From positions 125,544,859 to 125,608,858 of the forward strand of contig NC_061116.1 in the NCBI RefSeq assembly GCF_002878395.1: a stretch of 64,000 nt of DNA, in the 5' to 3' direction. The stretch comes from Capsicum annuum. Lineage: Eukaryota; Streptophyta; Magnoliopsida; Solanales; Solanaceae. Made by a program: the position numbers and the translations under genes. The notes under the pieces were generated by a model. It was not told the origin of the DNA and searched no databases. It saw nothing but the letters and a program-made list of their open reading frames with translations. Below, piece by piece: positions 57,140 through 64,000 of the stretch (its first letter is position 1; each line of letters starts with the position of its first letter).

Positions 57140-57500
57140 ACAACAAATCATCTCAACATGCCAAGGTTTCACATATTTGCAATATAACCAAGAATTCTTT
57201 AAATTAATATTAAAAGTTCCATGAAAGATGCACAAAGGATTTGGTTATGGAATTTGCCAAAATTGATACTTTGCTTGTCATGTAGACCAAGCAACAAGTT
57301 GGGCGCATCAACATCATCAATTCTATATTTGGCACTGGGGTCAAACGAGAAGAGTGGCCATAGACACAATCTAGACAAAACTCCCATTTCCCATAGGCTT
57401 CACTCAAACTACATGACATACTCTCTACAATGGCATACATGTCATCAAAAGCAAGTAAAGAGTAAAGAAAGGTATCATCCAGTCAACTTCTACTAAGGTA
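57140..57500 (-). pseudogene. E protein C-terminal relic (B/C/D family)
   Basis: Minus frames 57199-57496 read WPLFSFDPSAKYRIDD, then LLLGLHDKQSINFGKFHNQI, matching D nearly residue for residue. Beyond, in a shifted frame, NSWLYCKYVKPWHVEM (about 57140-57190) matches the C and D tails. The FLYSLLAFDDMYAIVESM start is at about 57415-57475. Confidence 0.68.
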
Positions 57501-57736
57501 CCTTCAAGTATGCAAGTATTAATGGTGTAGATGGAATTATAGATGCTGCCCGTACAATTTAATGTGATGTCACCAAGTTAACGTCGATACAACTATTTAA
57601 ACTTGGGATCGTAATTTTGTATTTGAATCTGAAGTTTAAAGTGACCAAGTGTGTATAAGTTTTAAGGTTAGATTAAAGGGATTAGGAGCTGAAAATGGAA
57701 CAAAATATTGAGGTGCTTGCTTGACTTAATTAAGCT

Positions 57737-57995
57737 AGTAGGTGAGTCACCTACTTGAGCTCTATGAGCCAAGTTAATGGACCAAGTCCATGAATCAGAT
57801 TTGGGCCTTTATTAGAATACTTATTTGGGCCTAAATTAAGTAAAAGAAGAAGAAAAATGAAAATAAGGCCCAATGCTCAAATCTGAAAAGGCCCAAATAT
57901 AATTGAGCCCAACTAAGAAATTAAGCAAGTAGGTGCATTACCTACTTTGACATTTTGACCTACTTGAAATCCTTAAGTAGGTGCATCACCTACTT
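57737..57995 (+). repeat. Palindrome cluster in the J-type LTR
   Basis: AGTAGGTGAGTCACCTACT (57737-57755) and two AAGTAGGTGCATxACCTACTT relatives (57927-57947 and 57975-57995). Copies occur in the 37534 fragment and, reversed, in F. The first contains TGAGTCA, the GCN4-type bZIP core. Confidence 0.75.
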
Positions 57996-59407
57996 GGACC
58001 AATTTGATTAAATTTGTTGTCCAAAATCAGCTAGGTGGATGGCCAAAAATAGAGGCTTTTTAAGTAGAAGTTGCTGATCATTTCCCTCATTATTAAGTCA
58101 TTAAAAAGGGTTACACTTCACAAACTCTCTCTACTTCCTTTTAAGAAACTAGGAGCAGCCCTATTTTCCTTTCTAGGGTTCTTGAAGAAACCCCAACCTT
58201 TGCAGCCCAAGGTACTTAGTGAAAACAATTATGTTTTAGCTTAATTATCTCATGGAAGCTTAGGAAAATATGCTACATGTGCCTAATTATAAATACATGA
58301 CAGAATATAGAACAAACTACTTGCTCACTTTTTCTTGGTTATTAAGAGATCTCTTTTCTTCTTTGGTTTAAAGTGTGAAGGAAAGTGAAAGTTGAAGATC
58401 TTAAGGAGTTCAAATTTAAAAGAATAAATTGCAGAATTGAGGTAAGGTGACTGCACCATTTTGTTCTCCATGTATATGAATTTTATAGAGAATTATAGAT
58501 GTGTTGTTAGTGAGAACTCAAGAGATGATGAGTTTAATAATTGATTGCTATAATAAAAGGAATTTGGGGTTGTTTTGTGGGCTGCTAGGTTTTTGTTGGA
58601 GAAAAGTGTGACTAATTCGGATTGAAATATAGAATAAAGGTGTGGTGGTACACCACCGAACTAATTATTTCATTTGTTACTGCACAATTTATTTTGCGTA
58701 TTGTTTGGAATGTGTAATGAAGTTGAAGTGGTTTCTGTGAATCTTATAAGAACATGTATGGTATGTGGGTGTAATTAGAGGAGAAAAAAGGTTAAGATAA
58801 CACCCTTGATTGATGAGTAAAGGCTTACTGCCCAATTGCTATCTTGGTGAAGTTAAATAGCCAAAATGTGACGGTTGGTTGCTAATATTAGTTTGCCATA
58901 TATTTTATTGTAGATGAGTAATCTAAAAGGGAGGGAAGTCGAGTTGATCTGGTATTGGAGTTGTACAACCAGGTATGTAAGGCATACTCTATTTTGCACT
59001 CTTTGGCATAAAATCGAACATTTGTTCCATCAAGTAAGCTTCCAAGGTTATCCTATAACAAGTGATACATAATAGCAGCACATTATATTCCATGTAGCCA
59101 ATGACCTTGTTCCTACTCTCTAATGTGTTAAAACACCTCAATACATGCTTATTATTTGACCTACACATCTATTTCACTAGAAAATTGTAGAAGTTCTCCG
59201 TTTACTCAAATAAGACCTATGTGTATTTTCAGCTCCTAAACACTTCATTTGTGTGTCAACAGCTCCCTACCTCATTGTTGTTGCATTAAGTGTCCATTTA
59301 TGTCTCTTATTAGCATATTATTGGTTCAAGGTACCATAATGTGATGACCACCAAATTAACAGTCTCAAAGGCTAAATAAACTAAGGAACTCAAATCTATA
59401 AATGAGT

Positions 59408-59558
59408 GGCAGCTCAGGGGCGTAAGCCTAGCATGGGCCGATCTCGATACCTTTATATGTGGGTGGCAGCTCAGGGGCATAAGCCTAGCATGGGCTGATC
59501 CCAATCTTTATATGTAGGTGGCAGCTCAGGGGTGTAAGCCTAGCATGGGCCGATCCTA
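59408..59558 (+). repeat. 56-bp repeat, three copies
   Basis: GGCAGCTCAGGGGCGTAAGC starts at 59408, 59464 and 59520. It is also present in H and F LTRs, so it is an old part of this LTR family. Confidence 0.82.
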
Positions 59559-60257
59559 ATTTATCTATTTACCACTGATCAGTTGGTTATTTGCATTATA
59601 TATGGCTTACAAAGATTATGAAGTAAGAAAGGTAAAAATGAAGAAAGGGATGTAATGTATGTAGTCCCACAAGTATATATAAAGGTGGTCTACTAGTACT
59701 ACTTATACACTTGTATCTGATTTCTATTGAGCTCTTGTATCGTGTGTTGTTACCTTCAGCCTTACATATTCAGTACATATTTTCGTGCTGACATCCCTCA
59801 CGGGAGACCTGCATTTCATGCTGCAGGCTTGTGTACTTCAACTTATACAACTCACTAGTAGGAGCGTAGGCTTTTCAGTGACTATTGGTGAGCTCCAGGT
59901 TAATTCGGGGCTTTCCGAGTCTATTCCATATATTTTGGTATTATACAGTGAGTCAAGAGTAGGGCGGGGGTTTGTCCCGACCCTAACTAAGTCTATGTAT
60001 CTTTTAGAGGCTTTGTAGACTAATGTAAAGTTATGGTAGTGTTTGTCTTTAGACGTGGTGGCCCCAACGGCCAAGTGTTGTATTTATAAGTTTGTGCTTG
60101 CCTATGTAATTATTCTCATCGATACATAATATTATGTTGGTTAGAACCTTTGGTTGTCATAGTTACATACATGAGAAGTTCAAGGTTATGAATTGGTTCT
60201 CTTGGGGCTTTACGGCTACGGGTGCCTGTCCACCCCAATAGGAGTTGAGGTGTGACA

Positions 60258-61025
60258 AGGTCCCTCAAAATTTTCTTTCTTTTTTACTGTTATATGTTTC
60301 TACCTCATCTCAGCAGGACTGCCAGATTTTGAACTAGAGGACCTGGTCCTTCCAGTAATATGAACTTTCACCTTTCTTTTCTTAATAACCACTTAAATAT
60401 TTATTTCTCCTCAATTATAAAGCAGCTTTTCTGGATCTTGTTTGTTTAGTTGTAGACCAGGTTTTTGCCGTTTTTACCTTAGAGCTCACCAAATTTTTCT
60501 TGCCTCTACTTTCCTTTTATTACTTCATAATCCATCTCAATAGCAGTTTATCCTCAACCTCCACATCCTCCTCATTTGGAGGTGATAACACTTTATTTCC
60601 TTTAGCTACTTCATTTATTTCTCCTGTTACTTGTTCTTCTCCACTAACTAAGGTGTCACATGTAAGCAGAAATAAGTTCTCAACCACCCAGTTCTCATTA
60701 TAAGAAAGATAAACCCTTTTAACTAGTATTTCCTCACTAAATAATTTAGCAAAATTCAATTTAAATCTAAGAAAGTAGGAAAACTAGGTACTTGTGGGAT
60801 TTCAAAATATTCATCTTTGTCGGGTTCATCAATAAAAATAGGGTTTTTAGAATCTACAAGTGGTTTTAAGGCTTCTAAGAAAGAAGGAATTATGTGTGAG
60901 AAGATTTTTTGTCAATGTGAGAGCCAAGACCTTGACTTGAATTCTCTTTTGTGAATGGCTGACCATAAATTTCTAAAGTAAATAAGAATTGAAGATCAAG
61001 AAAGTGTTTGATTTGGCTAATGATG
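60258..61025 (-). other. Unclassified stretch with one acidic minus-strand frame
   Basis: A minus-strand frame at 60520-60759 codes an acidic 79-residue peptide (LFLLTCDTLVSGEEQ, then PPNEEDVEVEDKLLL). I do not recognise it. The word AGGACCTGGTCC at 60339 links it to 36031-37533. It may be the other side of an old copia element into which the J cluster inserted. Confidence 0.3.
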
Positions 61026-62306
61026 TGTAACGCCCCAAGAACCTATCCCAAAACGTCACACGGTGCTTAATCGAGCTAACCCTCTGAGCCTAACTTTACT
61101 CCTATAATTCACCATGACAATAATCGAGCGTTAATAAGGAAGAATAATTATTCCATGAACATACTGAGATACAAAATAATAATGTCCTGTACAATCAAAA
61201 TACCAAGGTTTTGTACATACTGGTACTCTAGTCTTACAAAGCCTCTACTACATAAGACTGAAGAGCCATTGGGACAGATCCCCAACTGGCTCATGCTGAA
61301 CGGAAAAATAAACAACCATCAATTAGCAAGACAAAAATCATGAACATAGGTCCTCTTACCATGACGACTCACCAACTGCAGGAATGCAGATGAAGGTACT
61401 CATAGATCACTGTCGCAGCTGAGACTGAGCACCTGAACCTATATCATGAGGAAATATAGAATACAAAAGAGTATGAGGGTCAGTACTTGGGAATGTACTG
61501 AGTATGTGGGGGTGGATGCAGCATTTTAAATAATATCATAAATGTATAAAAAATTAAGCATGCTAACAATAATAACTATCTTCGCTTGAATTATCTGAAA
61601 CATTATTTCCATAAATCATCAGTAATGACACGTGTTTCATAAATCTCATAAATAATTTAACTCAACTCAAACTCTTTAACTCATGACTTAGAGTGACTCG
61701 GTAACTCAAGAGACTTATATCATTATGGACGTGGGAGTTTTTTATAACCGACATGACTACACCATGTGAACCACATGGAGTCCAATGTTTTGCCCTCCTA
61801 AGAAGAAAATCCCACATTGGCAGGGGTGTCTACTCTTGCTAGGAAGTACAACCTCAATCTCATCATCACAATCTCGTACTCGGTCTTTGGCCTACAACTA
61901 TCAACATTTATCCTACGGTGGCACGTAGTTCTGGAGAAATTCTAAATTTTCCGCTCGGTGCTAAATACTTCTCCCAGACTCTGCTCAAAACACGTTAGGA
62001 ATTCCACCTCAATCAATATCAACTTATGGGTCTATCATGATGACCAAAACAACAATATATCTCATCGGTAAATCATATACAACTGTGGATTCCTAACTCG
62101 ACTCAAATTCAAACAAGGTTTCTCAATATCAAGTACATTTTTGCTTATCAAATCATTTCAAATGCCAAAGCTTCAAGGAAACATCATCAAACTCATTCTT
62201 GACTTTCAATTCAAATATCGATATATATACATATATATATATTCAATAGTCAAATTTCTCATAGAAAAATATAAATCTTGACACTTATCATAAATCACTT
62301 AAAAAT
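61026..62306 (-). repeat. S3: reverse LTR related to the N1 LTR, cut by M
   Basis: TGTAACGCCCCAAGAACC, then ACGTCACACGGTGCTTAA, mirrors the N1 LTR end. Further in, CGGTGGCACGTAGTTCTGG and CCGCTCGGTGCTAAA mirror N1 at 3500-3550. It is divergent, with no interior seen. It ends at 62306 where M is inserted (left flank aaaat) and presumably resumes beyond the window. AT-rich ATATATAC run near 62221-62241. Confidence 0.7.
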
Positions 62307-63082
62307 TGATATGGGATAGATGGCCATCTTATCTTTTGATGACATCTTTGGATGCCAACATATAGAGGCCTAAGACTTGGCCACCTCGAGAATACAAGAA
62401 CATGCATGGAGGACCCATTTTGAGCAAACTTAAAGTAATCTCGTGTGTGGAAGATTGCTTGGAGCATTTAAGATTGAGGACTCGCAGTTTTGGACCTTAA
62501 TTAAAGGCATGACACATGGTGTATTTACACACCATGGCCGCACCATGGTGTGTAATACACTATAAATAGGTCATTTTAGCTCATTTCTTTGGAGATTTTG
62601 AATGATGAAGAATTGAATGACATATTTTCTCTCTTTTGAGAGTGTAACACCCTTATTTGTAGGTCTTCGAAAAGCCATCCTTAGTATAGGGCTTGGAAAA
62701 GCCAATATTGATCTTTGCTTGGAAACGGTAGATCTTGAAGGTGAGTTCATTCCCTTGGTGGTCACTGTAAGAGTGTGGTTTTGATTGTTACATTCATTAG
62801 TGGTTAGTGTTGAAATACACTTGGTTCTTAATCTTGTAATAATCTTGGTCTCACTATCTACCTTTATTTTCAATGCAATTTCCCTTGTGTTTGTGTTGAA
62901 TCCGTGACTTTTTTCATCTTGTCTCATTGTTGCTGTTTTGGTGTTAAAATACTCCCTATATCTTGTAATCCTTATGTTGTTATTGTTAGCCGAAAGTTGC
63001 TCTCAAAGGGGTCCTCGGGTTCTAGTTGATTTGTGGACTGTTTTGAGTAGTTTTTGAGCCTTCCGTGGCCTTTTTCGTGTCA
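62307..63082 (+). repeat. M 5' LTR
   Basis: TGATATGGGATAGATGGCCA to CCTTTTTCGTGTCA, 776 bp, close to the C and D LTRs. TATA box ACTATAAATAG near 62559. Confidence 0.8.
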
Positions 63083-63084
63083 TT

Positions 63085-63096
63085 TGGAATCAAAGC
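63085..63096 (+). other. M primer binding site, one change
   Basis: TGGAATCAAAGC, the A/C variant with T changed to A. Confidence 0.7.
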
Positions 63097-64000
63097 CATC
63101 GTTGATTTTGTTCTTACAAGATCAATCTTGGGCTTGAGACTTGAAAACTACAAAAAAAAAATTGAAAACTGAAATTTCCAGAAAATAGCAATCTGTCCGT
63201 ATTTGTGTTCTTGGACAAAATTGTGTTCTTGTTGTGTCTTGGCCGAGATTTGTGTGTTGTATGTCTAGATCTAGTAGTGTTCTTGTTTGTTTTGTTATTT
63301 CTAGTGTTAGTTTTCTTGTCCACTTGCTTTGAGTCTAGATCTAAACTTGACCTGGAACTTGTTGAAAGTTGTTGTGAACATAAGCTTGGCCAATTTTTGT
63401 TGTTCTTGTTGTTATGGATTTGAAGTTGGCCATGTTGATGTTGTTTTTATATCTTGAGAGAAGGTGACCTTGTAGTTGGGTGTTGGACTTGTTGTTGTCG
63501 TTCTTGAAACATTGTTGTTGTGTTCTCGTTGTTCTTCTCCCTTTCATCTTTTGTTAACACAAGAAAAGTGAACTTTAAATCTACAAAAGGTGAAAGAAAA
63601 GTTGTAGTAGTTGTTGGTGAAAGGACTAGTTCACATCACTCATAGACTTGACATTAACTTTTTCAACCATTTTTCCATATTTCAAGGAGCCTTGTTTTGT
63701 GGAACTAGTACAAGTCAAATCTTACCTTTTGAGTTGAATTTGAAAAGAGTTACAAGACTTGTTCTTTCCCTCCAAATACTAATTGTCTTCCATTCCAAAA
63801 TTATAAGGAACAAAAATTTCAAGAATGGTGATTAAAACTTGATAAAACCGAACCAATATGTGGCTGCCACGTCATCACTGCTACTGTTCACACAATATTT
63901 TCGGGCTTAAAATTTTAGATTCTTAGTTTCATCTTATTGTTTCATTAGTTTCATGTCTTGATTCTAGAATTAATTAAAAACTAGTGATCACCTACTTAGT
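63097..64000 (+). other. M leader, running off the window
   Basis: It shares ACAAGATCAATCTTGGGCTT, an adenine run, GTGTCTTGGCCGAGATTTGT, TGGCTGCCACGTCATCAC (63860) and the ACTAGTGATCACCTACTTAG block with A, B and C. One copy of the 41-bp unit of A is near 63676. The coding part would lie beyond 64000. Frames at 63114-63835 are leader shadows. Confidence 0.7.

Larger units (their letters stand above)
56242..57500 (-). mobile_element. E: reverse non-autonomous element, truncated
   Basis: A complete 3' LTR (56242-57035) and the last 465 bp of the interior, which belong to the same protein family as B, C and D. It is inserted in the RNase H of F (left flank aaaca). The right end breaks at about 57500 into K, so the other LTR and target copy are lost. 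Confidence 0.75.
57507..60257 (+). repeat. K: forward J-type LTR, first 150 bp missing
   Basis: TATGCAAGTATTAATGG to GAGGTGTGACA. No primer site follows, so it is a solo LTR or a 3' LTR, possibly that of J with the region between F/E and K deleted. It contains palindromes at 57737-57755, 57927-57947 and 57975-57995 and a three-fold 56-bp repeat at 59408-59558. The frames at 59310-60074 are not supported as genes. Confidence 0.78.

Noticed and set aside
59408..59558. Evenly spaced repeats that might suggest a CRISPR array
   Set aside because: The 56-bp units are direct tandem copies without distinct spacers, and the same block lies in three LTRs of a plant element.

Overview
The window is plant nuclear DNA made almost entirely of nested, decayed LTR retrotransposons. 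I see no host protein-coding gene, tRNA, rRNA or CRISPR array. The LTR termini, tRNA-iMet primer sites (TGGTATCAGAGC), polyprotein motifs and AT-rich composition fit a Solanaceae-like dicot in gene-poor heterochromatin. That lineage call comes from general resemblance only.

Left part (1-36030). The oldest layer is a forward Ty3/gypsy chromovirus (E0; gag, protease, RT, RNase H, integrase, then a 3' LTR from 17032). It has been cut by N1 (2197-10182, LTRs of about 2.35 kb, no ORF; TSD gtagt/atagt), by B (11102-15867, 0.83-kb LTRs with an unfamiliar 574-codon reading frame; TSD cacaa/cgcaa), by a solo LTR S1 (18558-19310; TSD tagtg/tagta) and by a reverse solo LTR S2 (19907-35608; TSD ctatg). 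S2 in turn holds A (20275-28541; TSD tctgg), a gag-pol element resembling the CRM/Reina chromoviruses that has a TRIM at its right end, and C (29488-34836; TSD atacc), a non-autonomous element.

Middle (36031-47368). A probable Ty1/copia remnant is followed by truncated pieces: a J-type LTR fragment, L (3' end of an A-like element), D (reverse, C-like), G (forward LTR plus leader), an E-type LTR fragment, and H (reverse LTR containing a 1.85-kb TTA-flanked DNA transposon-like insert).

Right part (47369-64000). J is a forward Tekay/Del-like element (gag to integrase). F is a reverse element of the same family with a nearly complete integrase and chromodomain-type tail. E is a reverse non-autonomous fragment, K a forward LTR, then an unclassified stretch, a reverse LTR (S3) cut by M, and M itself, whose LTR and leader run off the window.

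How the parts may work together: A is the only A-like element here with gag-pol. Elements B, C and M, and the truncated G, share A's LTR start (TGATAY), primer site and leader blocks to differing degrees. B, C and D also keep a purine tract overlapping a relic of the pol C-terminus. Instead of pol, B, C, D and E carry a recurring protein with motifs LVDPxDDxI, FLYxLF, PFDP and KDxWxYxKxVxPW, which I do not recognise from any named family. C and D also keep a protease-like domain lacking the catalytic D-T/S-G. The best candidate for an undescribed system is this group: non-autonomous elements parasitising an A-like partner while keeping their own conserved protein.
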